From: NIOZ-UU13 sp964653075
GTDB taxonomy: Bacteria; Planctomycetota; Phycisphaerae; Sedimentisphaerales; Anaerobacaceae
DNA length: 36,622 nucleotides
Direction: 5' to 3'
NCBI GenBank assembly: GCA_964653075.1
Contig: CAZZAX010000049.1
Coordinates: 1 to 36,622 of the forward strand
Part shown: positions 29,392 through 36,622 of the stretch, in pieces
How the letters are laid out: every line of letters starts with the position of its first letter
Position numbering within the stretch: the first letter of the stretch is position 1
Program-made: the position numbers and the translations under genes
The notes under the pieces: generated by a model
Seen by the model: only the letters and a program-made list of their open reading frames with translations
Database searches by the model: none
Told to the model about the DNA's origin: nothing

Positions 29392-29565
29392 TCTTTGGAC
29401 TAATTACATCCCACGATATTGTATCAATAAAGTATTTACAGTAAAGCAGCAGGATTTACAAGGGAAAAAATGCTTGTTTTTCAGTCACGTTTGGCCATAA
29501 TGCTAAGCTGTATGTATAAACGCTTTGAAGGAGATACGCATATAGAAGTTTCGAATGAAACTATT

Positions 29566-30237
29566 ATGCTGGTTATAAAATTCAGGATAGGGGGGGCTCT
29601 GAGATTTCTATCGCACGCACAGACGCTCAGCGTTTTTAAGCGGGCCTGTGTTAGAGCAGGTATAGAAATCCGGTACTCTCAGGGTTTCAATCCTCGCCCG
29701 AGATTGTCATTGCCCCTGCCCAGACCTGTTGGGGTCGCCTCGGATGATGAGATGCTGTGTATTCGAATACGAAAGAGCACAACTCCGCATCGAGACTGCA
29801 TAAGCACGCAGGTCCTTAATAGCATTAGTGCACAATTGCCGCAGGGCTTGGAGCTGCTTTCGGTAAGTGTTGTTAATGCGAACACCTCGTTTCAGCCTTG
29901 TGCGGCAACGTATGTGCTGGCGGTGCGGAAGGAATATGTCAACGAGCAATTGAAGGCGACGATTAAACGCTTGTTGGCAAGTGAAAGCCTTGGCATCCGG
30001 AGGAGGATAGCCAAAAAAAAATCGAGAGCCGTCCGTCGGGAATCGACGATAAAGAATATTGATGTCAGAGGTTTTTTGGAATCGATTGAATTGGACCCGG
30101 GCGGTATAATTGTCAAATGTAAAATCACTCCGGCCGGTTCGATACGCCTCGAGGAGATTTTGAGACTGCTCGAACTCGATGTGGAAAAACTGGCCTTGCC
30201 GGTTAGGCGTACAAGTGTGCAGTGGAAATGCAATTGA
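29566..30237 (+). CDS. DUF2344 / TIGR03936 family radical-SAM-linked protein
   Basis: 223 residues from the ATG at 29566. The upstream extension to 29470 is not typical of the family, whose members begin with a strand like L-V-I-K-F-R-I-G-G followed at once by L-R-F-L-S-H (here about residues 12-17). R-A-G-I-E-I-R-Y-S-Q-G-F-N-P-R-P-R-L-S near 33-51 is the signature. Family genes usually sit beside a B12-binding radical SAM gene (TIGR03960) and RNase G, or are fused to the former. Here RNase G follows 78 nt downstream but the radical SAM gene is absent. Function is unknown; a role in RNA modification or processing is a guess from context. Confidence 0.85.
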   Translation: MLVIKFRIGGALRFLSHAQTLSVFKRACVRAGIEIRYSQGFNPRPRLSLPLPRPVGVASDDEMLCIRIRKSTTPHRDCISTQVLNSISAQLPQGLELLSVSVVNANTSFQPCAATYVLAVRKEYVNEQLKATIKRLLASESLGIRRRIAKKKSRAVRRESTIKNIDVRGFLESIELDPGGIIVKCKITPAGSIRLEEILRLLELDVEKLALPVRRTSVQWKCN

Positions 30238-30315
30238 CAATTGTAAAAGAATTAAAGATTAAGAGTGATAGTAAATAATCAATAGAAAATAATATATAAA
30301 AGCGGGAATACAAAA

Positions 30316-31842
30316 ATGGCAAGAGAAATGCTCATAAATGTTGCCGAGAGTGAAGAGTGCCGCGTGGCGGTCATCGAAAAGGGTTCGCTTGAGGAATTGT
30401 ACATCGAAAGGGCCAGTCTGAGCAGCCACGTCGGTAATATCTATAAAGGAAGAGTGGCAAATATTGAATCCGGCATCCAGGCGGCTTTTATCGACTTTGG
30501 TATCGGCAAAAACGGATTTCTTCACGTCAGTGACCTGCACCCTCGGTATTTTTCAAAGGCGGGCTCTAAGTATTCTGAGAACATTGGCCGAAGGAAATCA
30601 CTAAAGGAGCGACCACCAATTCAGGATTGCCTTCGGAAAGGGCGAGAGCTGGTCGTTCAGGTAACAAAAGAAGGCTTAAAAACCAAGGGCGCGACACTTA
30701 GCACGTATCTTGCTCTGCCGGGTAAATATCTGGTTATGATGCCTTGGATGAGGAAGCACGGAGTTTCGCACAAGATTGATGATGAGGAGGAACGCAAAAG
30801 ACTCCGCCAGATTCTTGATGACAGCAAACCGCCGAAGGGGCTCGGCTTTATTATCAGAACAGCAGGGCAGGGATGCTCCAAAAGGGATATACACAACGAC
30901 CTGAGGTACCTGGGGCGGCTGTGGAGAACGATTGAAAAACGGTTGGACTCTGAAAAATCACCCTGCGAGATTTATCAGGAATCGGATTTGGTCATCAGGG
31001 CGATGAGAGATGTCTTTAACAGTAAGATTAGCAATATAATATGTGATTCGGAAAGCGTGGTTCGTAAAATAAGGGAATTTTTTGCCATTGCCGCTCCGCG
31101 TCTGAAACGAAAGGTAACATATTACGACAGCAAAGTTCCGCTGTTTCACAAATATCGAATTGAGGATGAGATTGCAAAAGTCCAGTCTCGCAGGGTTGAG
31201 CTTAAAGGCGGCGGTTCAATTATAATTGAGCAGACCGAAGCATTGGTTTCGATAGATGTCAACAGCGGCCGGTATCGCAAGAAAGAAAACGCCGAGCAAA
31301 CTGCATACCAGAGTAATATTGAGGCGGCGGTGGAAATTGCACGTCAGCTTAGATTGAGAGACCTTGGGGGGCTGATAATTTGTGATTTTATTGATATGCG
31401 TAATGCAAAGCACCGAAAGGCCGTGGAAAAGGCCTTTCGGACCGCCGTCAAGGCCGACCGTGCCCGTTCGAGGATATTGGGCATAAGCAGGTTCGGGGTC
31501 GTGGAAATGACACGCCAGAGAATGCGCCCTTCGTTGCAGTCGGCAACATATCTGGCATGTCGGCATTGCGGAGGCACTGGGATTGTAAAAAGCCATGAGT
31601 CACTGGCTATTGAGCTTATTCGCCTGTTACACTTATCGGCCTCGAAAGAGCATATAAAACGGATTGAGCTGTTTGCCTCGCCCGAAGTGGCTGATTATCT
31701 GCAAAATACAAAGCGGGCCGCGATTACACAGGTTGAACAGCTTAACGACAAACAGGTAGTTATTCACGTTGCATCAAATTACGCCGGAGAAAAACACGAT
31801 TTGGTCTGTTACAACCAGCGGGGAAGTGTGGTAAAACTATAA
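30316..31842 (+). CDS. rng: Ribonuclease E/G family endoribonuclease
   Basis: 508 residues, the length of RNase G; it lacks the long scaffold tail of RNase E. It cuts single-stranded RNA in rRNA maturation and mRNA decay. The S1 RNA-binding domain is at about 35-125 (V-G-N-I-Y-K-G-R-V near 39, A-F-I-D-F-G near 57). The catalytic magnesium site is D314 (S-I-D-V-N-S-G-R-Y) with D357 (I-C-D-F-I-D-M). A zinc-link, C-R-H-C-G-G-T-G, lies near 415 for dimerisation. A GCGGGAA stretch precedes the ATG. It is co-directional with the DUF2344 gene before it and the Kdo genes after it. Confidence 0.95.
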   Translation: MAREMLINVAESEECRVAVIEKGSLEELYIERASLSSHVGNIYKGRVANIESGIQAAFIDFGIGKNGFLHVSDLHPRYFSKAGSKYSENIGRRKSLKERPPIQDCLRKGRELVVQVTKEGLKTKGATLSTYLALPGKYLVMMPWMRKHGVSHKIDDEEERKRLRQILDDSKPPKGLGFIIRTAGQGCSKRDIHNDLRYLGRLWRTIEKRLDSEKSPCEIYQESDLVIRAMRDVFNSKISNIICDSESVVRKIREFFAIAAPRLKRKVTYYDSKVPLFHKYRIEDEIAKVQSRRVELKGGGSIIIEQTEALVSIDVNSGRYRKKENAEQTAYQSNIEAAVEIARQLRLRDLGGLIICDFIDMRNAKHRKAVEKAFRTAVKADRARSRILGISRFGVVEMTRQRMRPSLQSATYLACRHCGGTGIVKSHESLAIELIRLLHLSASKEHIKRIELFASPEVADYLQNTKRAAITQVEQLNDKQVVIHVASNYAGEKHDLVCYNQRGSVVKL

Positions 31843-31909
31843 AAGCCATAACTGCTAATCCAAACTAAAATAGCCGGTCGTAAATAATCGATTAATATGG
31901 GGCCGATAC

Positions 31910-32887
31910 GTGGAATTTGACCTTGAATATGCGCGAAAAGTAATCCGGACCGAAGCGGATGCGATAAGCTCAATCACGCCGATTGTTGATGCCTCTTTTA
32001 AGAAGGCTTGCGAGATGATTTATAGCTGCGGCGGCTCCTGCATAGTAAGCGGAATCGGCAAGGCCGGCATAATCGCCCAAAAGATAAGCGCTACTCTGGC
32101 TTCGACGGGAACCCCAAGCCACTTTCTTCATCCGGCTGAAGCCGTCCACGGCGATTTGGGCAGGCTGCGGGAAAACGATATTGTAATAGTCCTCAGCTAT
32201 GGCGGCGAAACCGACGAAGTTGTCCGGCTGATAAATCTGGTAAAGCAGCAGGGGATTAAGCTCATTGTCATAACCGGCGACATCGACTCAACTTTATGCA
32301 AACATAGCGATGTAGTGCTGTGTATGGGCCAGATGAGTGAAGCATGCCCCCTTGGCGTTGCCCCGAGTGTTTCTACCACCTGTATGCTGGCGGTCGGTGA
32401 CGCCCTTGCCTTTACACTTATGAAGGCGCGTAAATTCAGCGTTGAGGATTATGTCAGGTTCCATCCCGGCGGGTCGCTCGGAGCGAAGTTAATGACCGTC
32501 GAGCAATCGATGATGTTCAGGCCCGGCGAAAAATTACCTATCGCTGAACTTGACGATACGATAGAGCAACTGCTCGAAAAAACCAGCGATATAAAGCGGC
32601 ATGGAGCTGTGATGGTTGTCGATAAAAAAGGCAAATTGGCCGGAATAATCACCGATGCCGACCTTCGGCGTCTCCTGACCGAGCGCACCTCCCGGGCCTT
32701 AAAGTGCAAAGCCGCTGATGTTATGACCGCCGATTGCAAGAAGATAAGGACCGATGCTCTTGCCGCCGAAGCGACCGCCATTTTCCATAAATACAGAATT
32801 GATGAGCTTCCCGTGGTCGATGCCGACAACAAACCCCTCGGCCTCATCGATGTACAGGATATCGTAACAATCAAAGTTGTAGGATAA
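31910..32887 (+). CDS. kdsD: Arabinose-5-phosphate isomerase (KpsF/GutQ/KdsD)
   Basis: 325 residues. It converts ribulose 5-phosphate to arabinose 5-phosphate, the first step towards Kdo. The SIS domain is at about 30-175 (G-I-G-K-A-G near 48, the signature F-L-H-P-A-E-A-V-H-G-D-L-G at 72-84, L-S-Y-G-G-E-T-D near 95). Two CBS domains fill about 205-325 (V-D-K-K-G-K-L-A-G-I-I-T-D-A-D-L-R-R and V-V-D-A-D-N-K-P-L-G). The start is GTG at 31910 with only a weak purine stretch upstream. kdsC follows 57 nt downstream, so both act in the same pathway and probably on the same transcript. Confidence 0.95.
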   Translation: MEFDLEYARKVIRTEADAISSITPIVDASFKKACEMIYSCGGSCIVSGIGKAGIIAQKISATLASTGTPSHFLHPAEAVHGDLGRLRENDIVIVLSYGGETDEVVRLINLVKQQGIKLIVITGDIDSTLCKHSDVVLCMGQMSEACPLGVAPSVSTTCMLAVGDALAFTLMKARKFSVEDYVRFHPGGSLGAKLMTVEQSMMFRPGEKLPIAELDDTIEQLLEKTSDIKRHGAVMVVDKKGKLAGIITDADLRRLLTERTSRALKCKAADVMTADCKKIRTDALAAEATAIFHKYRIDELPVVDADNKPLGLIDVQDIVTIKVVG

Positions 32888-32944
32888 AGTTTCATATTGC
32901 ATTATAACTGGTAAATATAATGGCAGTGCTATACGAGGTACGAA

Positions 32945-33460
32945 ATGAAGGCAAACCTCGCAGAAATTGAAATGTTGGTCATGGATGTTGATGGCGTCCT
33001 CACCGATGGAACGCTGATAATTAATGGCGATGGCACCGAAAGCAAATCCTTCAATTCGCTGGATGGCCATGGAATTCGAATGTGGCAAAGGGCCGGCCTC
33101 AAGGTTGCCTTAATCAGCGGAAGGGCCTCCGAGCCAACGCAACACCGGGCCGAGCAGTTGCAAATTGAATATGTCTTTCAGGACTGTCACCATAAGCTGC
33201 CTGTCTTTAAGGAGTTTCTTGACCAGATTGGACTCTCGCCGGACAAAGTCGCTTACATAGGAGATGATTTGACCGATTTACCGGCAATTAGATACGCCGG
33301 CTTCGGGGTTACTGTTGCCGATGCCGTCGATGAAGTTAAGCAGTATGCGGATTATGTAACCATTCGCCCCGGCGGCAGCGGTGCTGTGCGGGAAGTAATA
33401 GAATACATCCTGAAGAACAGCGGCAGATGGCAGCAGCTTATGGCCAGATACCTGCCTTGA
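32945..33460 (+). CDS. kdsC: 3-deoxy-D-manno-octulosonate-8-phosphate phosphatase
   Basis: 171 residues, a HAD-superfamily tetrameric phosphatase without a cap domain. The nucleophile is D14 and the acid/base D16 (M-D-V-D-G-V-L-T-D-G). S-G-R-A-S near 59 and the metal-binding G-D-D-L-T-D-L-P near 107 complete the site. It removes phosphate from Kdo-8-phosphate to give free Kdo for LPS. It lies between kdsD and the LptC/OstA-like gene in an LPS operon. kdsA and kdsB are not in the window. Confidence 0.94.
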   Translation: MKANLAEIEMLVMDVDGVLTDGTLIINGDGTESKSFNSLDGHGIRMWQRAGLKVALISGRASEPTQHRAEQLQIEYVFQDCHHKLPVFKEFLDQIGLSPDKVAYIGDDLTDLPAIRYAGFGVTVADAVDEVKQYADYVTIRPGGSGAVREVIEYILKNSGRWQQLMARYLP

Positions 33461-33481
33461 GTATGAAATGGAGTTGTTAAG

Positions 33482-35656
33482 ATGCGAAAGTTCTATATAG
33501 GAATTATTTCATTGGCGGCCGTGCTTGTAATATATCTGCTCTATAGCCGCCTGGGAACAACGACTCTGCCCGATACCGGCAAACAGACCGAATTCATTGA
33601 TACCCTTGCCGATAGTAACGCAGCTGATTTTGAAAATCAAGTAGGCAGGATTGGCGATGTTGGGGTGGGTACTGTTGAAAAGGCCTATTATGAAGACCGC
33701 AATGAGAACCAGGAAGTTGAACGAATATGGGGCTTCGAAAGGCTTCTGCACAAGTCAGGAGATATGTGGGAAACTGAAAAGCCGTATATGAATATCTATC
33801 AGCGAAATTTCACATGCTACATTACCGCTGATTCCGGCAACCTCCGCGTCGAAACCGCCGTGGGCAAGTCAACGCCGAAGGATGCGACATTTACCTCCAA
33901 TGTAGTTGTTCATGTTGTTCCTGTCGGCTCCGGCGGCATCAGAGAAGGCTATATTTATCTTGACGACATAACTTTTCTTAGCGATAAGTCCCTGCTTTCA
34001 ACAGCCAATTCGATCAGGTTTGTTTCAGAGGATGCCCGCATGCTCGGTACTGGACTGGAGCTTGTCTATGATGATGTGCTTGAGCGTCTTGAATATTTAT
34101 GGATATTTGATTTGGACAGCCTGCATGTAAAAAGCTCCCGGATGGCCGCCATTTCGGGCTCGAAGAACCAGGCCCAAAAACCTGCCGGTACTAACGGCCG
34201 GACTAAAACACAACAGCCGGAAGAAACTGCCGTCGCTTCCGATAAGACAGCTACCCAGTCAACCGTCACTCAATCGGAACTTGAGCAGGAAGAAGCTGCA
34301 TACTATAAATGCCTCTTTAGTAAAAACGTACTCGTTGACAGTCCTGAGCAATTGGTCTTTGCTCGTGATGAAATTATTATCAACGACATCCTCTGGTCAA
34401 AAACATCAGGCAGCCGGCCAGATGAAGCTGACACCGATACCGGAGCTGCCGAACAAAACCCGCAAGGTGCTGATAACGCCGACACAGATAAGATTATTGC
34501 TGCAAAGCCGAACGAGCCGAACGAATCGCCTGATAAGCTCCAGGATATTGTTGTAACCTGTGACAACGGTTTCATAATTGCCCTGAAGGACTCTCCGAAA
34601 ATGTTTGAAAAAATTTATAAAAAAGCTGCAGGTACAACCTACCCGGCTTATCGGCGCCCGGAAAAATTCGACCGGGCAGAAGGACGAAAAACGTTCCTTG
34701 CTCGAAAAATAGACTACAGCGCGCTTACCGATGATGTTATTGCCCCAGGTGCATCAGAGCTGAAATTTTACACTACTGATTTAGGCCCGGCCGATTCCAA
34801 CCAGCCTGCGCTGCCGGTAACGGTAACATCTCAGCAGCAGGTCAGATTTATGCCAACCTCGAATCAGGCAGTTTTCGAAGGCGATTGTCGGTGCGATATG
34901 ATCCAGACAGATCCGAACTTCCAGCAGCAATACATGCTCCTGGCTCCCAGGCTTACTGTTAAACTGGCCGAGGATACTAATGCTCCATCTTCGGGATCAA
35001 CCCCAGGTATCGAGCATTTCACCGCCGATGGTGGTTTAGTCAGGCTTCAAAGCCTCAAAATGGCTGGGCAACAATTACTTAGCGGTGTTGTGTTGGAGTC
35101 CCGCAAATTCGACTATGACCCCCGTATTGGCTTGTTTGTAGCAACCGGAACCGGAGAGATACGTGTCAATAATTCCGAAATCTCTGACTCTTCAGCCCAG
35201 GAAGGTAAATTCAGTTTGCGTAAACCCTGTTATGCTGTTGTGCGCGAATTTGAAACCTTGAAATATTTCATTAAGGAGAAACGAATAGTCGCCGATGCCC
35301 CCTCAGAGGGCCTGATTATAGATTACTTCCCCGTTGCTGAGGGCAAGCCTCAACTTGACCGGCAGGCCACGGTCGTTACCCCTCATTTACAGGCCGATCT
35401 TATCGAAACCGCTTCAGGGCAATTAAAGCTTTCGTCGCTCAGCGCTACAGGCGGAATTACTTATCAGGACAAGGATAAACAATTCGACGGCAGCACTTTA
35501 TTCTATGACGCTGATAAGTCTATAGTCACTGTCCGGGGCGATGAACTCTGGCCGTGTCACTACAACGGTGCTCCTGTCGATGCAATCGAGTGGGACCTGA
35601 AAACCGGCAAGGTCAAAGCTGAAATTGTCGGCCCCGCGATATTGCAGCTAAAATAA
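33482..35656 (+). CDS. Large LptC/OstA-like envelope protein
   Basis: 724 residues, far longer than LptC (about 190) or LptA (about 185). Residues about 4-22 are a membrane anchor (I-G-I-I-S-L-A-A-V-L-V-I-Y-L-L-Y), as in LptC. Beta-rich stretches resembling the OstA fold occur near 130-230, 480-580 and 630-724 (for example L-S-A-T-G-G-I-T-Y near 656 and F-D-G-S-T-L-F-Y-D-A-D-K near 670). Two low-complexity Ala/Thr/Asp/Glu/Asn-rich segments lie at about 226-270 and 308-352. Position after kdsD and kdsC, one anchor and the beta folds suggest a role in carrying LPS from inner to outer membrane. The family assignment is an inference from fold style and context. Confidence 0.7.
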   Translation: MRKFYIGIISLAAVLVIYLLYSRLGTTTLPDTGKQTEFIDTLADSNAADFENQVGRIGDVGVGTVEKAYYEDRNENQEVERIWGFERLLHKSGDMWETEKPYMNIYQRNFTCYITADSGNLRVETAVGKSTPKDATFTSNVVVHVVPVGSGGIREGYIYLDDITFLSDKSLLSTANSIRFVSEDARMLGTGLELVYDDVLERLEYLWIFDLDSLHVKSSRMAAISGSKNQAQKPAGTNGRTKTQQPEETAVASDKTATQSTVTQSELEQEEAAYYKCLFSKNVLVDSPEQLVFARDEIIINDILWSKTSGSRPDEADTDTGAAEQNPQGADNADTDKIIAAKPNEPNESPDKLQDIVVTCDNGFIIALKDSPKMFEKIYKKAAGTTYPAYRRPEKFDRAEGRKTFLARKIDYSALTDDVIAPGASELKFYTTDLGPADSNQPALPVTVTSQQQVRFMPTSNQAVFEGDCRCDMIQTDPNFQQQYMLLAPRLTVKLAEDTNAPSSGSTPGIEHFTADGGLVRLQSLKMAGQQLLSGVVLESRKFDYDPRIGLFVATGTGEIRVNNSEISDSSAQEGKFSLRKPCYAVVREFETLKYFIKEKRIVADAPSEGLIIDYFPVAEGKPQLDRQATVVTPHLQADLIETASGQLKLSSLSATGGITYQDKDKQFDGSTLFYDADKSIVTVRGDELWPCHYNGAPVDAIEWDLKTGKVKAEIVGPAILQLK

Positions 35657-35674
35657 CATCTAACCCTGAAAATA

Positions 35675-35693
35675 CCTCAAGATGTCATTGAGG
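35675..35693. repeat. Short hairpin between convergent genes
   Basis: CCTCAA (35675-35680) and TTGAGG (35688-35693) form a 6-bp stem with a 7-nt loop. It is nested inside a longer pair ATAACATC (35653-35660) / GATGTTAT (35693-35700) that shares one base with it. It lies just after the LptC/OstA-like gene and before the stop of the convergent HAD gene. There is no T-run, so termination is doubtful. Confidence 0.35.
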
Positions 35694-35717
35694 ATGTTAT
35701 ACATAAGATGACAATAA

Positions 35718-36413
35718 TCAGCAGCAGAGTTGCTGTAAATCGTCTATACTCAACTCATTAAGCCGGTTAACGATTCTATCCGCCATGCTCAACTGCTCGG
35801 CGCCGTAAGAGTTTGTTACGGCTATAGTGTGCATCCCCGCCGCCTTCGCTGCTTCCAGCCCCCAGTGCGAATCTTCGATTACTATACACTCACCCGGTAA
35901 AATATGTTTTCCCGCTTGTCCTGAATTAACATTATTGTTAAGCCTTTTCAAGGTCAGCAGGAATCCTTCCGGGTCGGGCTTGCCTTTTCTTACCTGCTCG
36001 CCCGAGACTATTACCTCGAACAAATGACGCAGACCGGTATCTTCCAGCACCATCTCAACTTCCGTCATAAGTGACCCGGAACATATCGCCATCGGTATGG
36101 AATTCTCTTCGAGCAATGTTAAAAAATCTCGAACACCCTCGATCATCTTGCCTTCGGTTTTTGCCAGTTCTTTATATATCTGCTTTTTTTCCTCTATGAG
36201 CTCGCTGATATGCTCCTTGTTTTTCTTGAGCAGACCCTGGTGGATAAGCAGCCCGTAACAATCGGCGTCATTAAAGCCAAGATATGTCTTGTAATATTCC
36301 TGCTTTGTCAGCTCGATGCCGTATTGGCGCAAAACCTGATTGAAAGCCCGAAAATGCAAAATCTCCGAATCGGTTATAACCCCGTCGAAATCAAATATAA
36401 CTGCTCTAAGCAT
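35718..36413 (-). CDS. HAD family phosphatase, beta-phosphoglucomutase-like
   Basis: 231 residues with the class I HAD plan. The nucleophile is D8 and the acid/base D10 (F-D-F-D-G-V-I-T-D-S). A helical cap is at about 15-85, a conserved serine is in A-I-C-S-G-S near 112, K-P-D-P-E-G-F-L-L near 145, and the metal-binding E-D-S-H-W-G near 180. The family removes phosphate from small sugar phosphates or moves phosphate within them; substrate cannot be decided. The start is 6 nt after the stop of the gene at the window edge, so they form an operon on the minus strand. Confidence 0.9.
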   Translation of the reverse strand: MLRAVIFDFDGVITDSEILHFRAFNQVLRQYGIELTKQEYYKTYLGFNDADCYGLLIHQGLLKKNKEHISELIEEKKQIYKELAKTEGKMIEGVRDFLTLLEENSIPMAICSGSLMTEVEMVLEDTGLRHLFEVIVSGEQVRKGKPDPEGFLLTLKRLNNNVNSGQAGKHILPGECIVIEDSHWGLEAAKAAGMHTIAVTNSYGAEQLSMADRIVNRLNELSIDDLQQLCC

Positions 36414-36419
36414 AAGATT

Positions 36420-36622
36420 TTATTGATTCCCAATATCCTCTAATTTTGTAATCCATTCGTTAAAATGCGGACATTCCTGACGCATTTTTTTAAGTCCAAT
36501 CTTACGAGCTGCTATAATACCATCGACTGTTTTCACATAATTTTCAATATGTTGCTTTATTCGTCGTGAAGGACAAGTATTATAATTATCATTAATCTCT
36601 TCAGGACATGAAAACGACTGCA
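36420..36622 (-). CDS. C-terminal part of an unidentified protein (cut by right edge)
   Basis: An open frame on the minus strand enters from beyond the window and ends at TAA (36420-36422), giving the last 67 residues of a protein. Visible are S-C-P-E-E-I-N-D-N-Y-N-T-C-P near the edge, a helix K-Q-H-I-E-N-Y-V-K-T-V-D-G-I-I-A-A-R, and the end E-W-I-T-K-L-E-D-I-G-N-Q. Three cysteines are present. No family recognised. It is 6 nt upstream of the HAD phosphatase start, so it is probably co-transcribed with it. Confidence 0.65.
   Translation of the reverse strand, partial: QSFSCPEEINDNYNTCPSRRIKQHIENYVKTVDGIIAARKIGLKKMRQECPHFNEWITKLEDIGNQ

Noticed and set aside
29470..29565. N-terminal extension of the DUF2344 gene
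   Set aside because: Family members begin at the residue corresponding to the ATG at 29566, and the extra 32 codons have no family resemblance.

Overview
The window looks like chromosome of a Planctomycetota bacterium of the Phycisphaerae, most likely a Sedimentisphaerales relative. Three things point there: anti-sigma-like proteins carrying the IMK(S/N)PITK(L/I)AA membrane segment typical of that order, a secreted GEVED protein ending in a single dockerin-like EF-hand and a W-L-E-N-C tail, and secreted lipoprotein glycosidases next to Kdo/LPS genes. This assignment is inference from protein style. No rRNA, tRNA, CRISPR array or insertion sequence was recognised.

Layout. (1) 1-4897, minus strand: three consecutive ECF sigma / membrane anti-sigma-like modules. 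Each is a sigma gene overlapping a partner gene, and the second and third end in related intrinsic terminators. All three partners share a membrane segment but have unrelated outer domains, and each carries an internal in-frame Shine-Dalgarno plus ATG exactly where the membrane segment begins. (2) 5093-14384, minus strand: an M1 aminopeptidase with HEAT-like repeats, a DUF4838 lipoprotein, an ATP-grasp ligase overlapping a zinc metallopeptidase, and a GH36-like alpha-galactosidase. This is a degradation and surface-processing region. (3) 14757-18215, plus strand: a pRiA4b ORF-3-like zinc-ribbon protein, then tetrapyrrole genes (CobA-HemD fusion and HemB) with unusual short-period repeats in their leaders. 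(4) 18321-21532, minus strand: a secreted four-repeat GEVED/dockerin protein and stand-alone HisI. (5) 21633-26549, plus strand: a flippase-like membrane protein, a DUF502 membrane protein, then RaiA/HPF, PtsN-like EIIA, HPr and Enzyme I, which form a phosphorelay with no sugar permease in view. (6) 26560-29391, minus strand: a block of small accessory-type genes: an Imm32-like protein, a YdeI family protein, conserved hypotheticals, an interrupted small ORF, and a DUF4258 / YgiT-type zinc-finger toxin-antitoxin-like pair. (7) 29566-35656, plus strand: a DUF2344 protein, RNase E/G, KdsD, KdsC and a large LptC/OstA-like protein, i.e. RNA processing followed by Kdo and LPS export. (8) 35718-36622, minus strand: a HAD phosphatase behind a gene cut by the window edge.

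The most interesting signal is the conserved internal translation-start signature in all three anti-sigma-like genes. In each, the peptide I-R-x-x-I-M is encoded as ATA AGG (A)... ATG, giving AAGGAG or AAGGAA exactly 7 nt before an in-frame ATG. A second protein lacking the cytoplasmic sigma-binding part could be made from each gene. Secondary signals are a five-unit 7-nt repeat abutting the cobA-hemD start codon, which has no visible ribosome-binding site; a two-stem 5' leader structure on the aminopeptidase gene; and the overlapping ATP-grasp/metallopeptidase pair.
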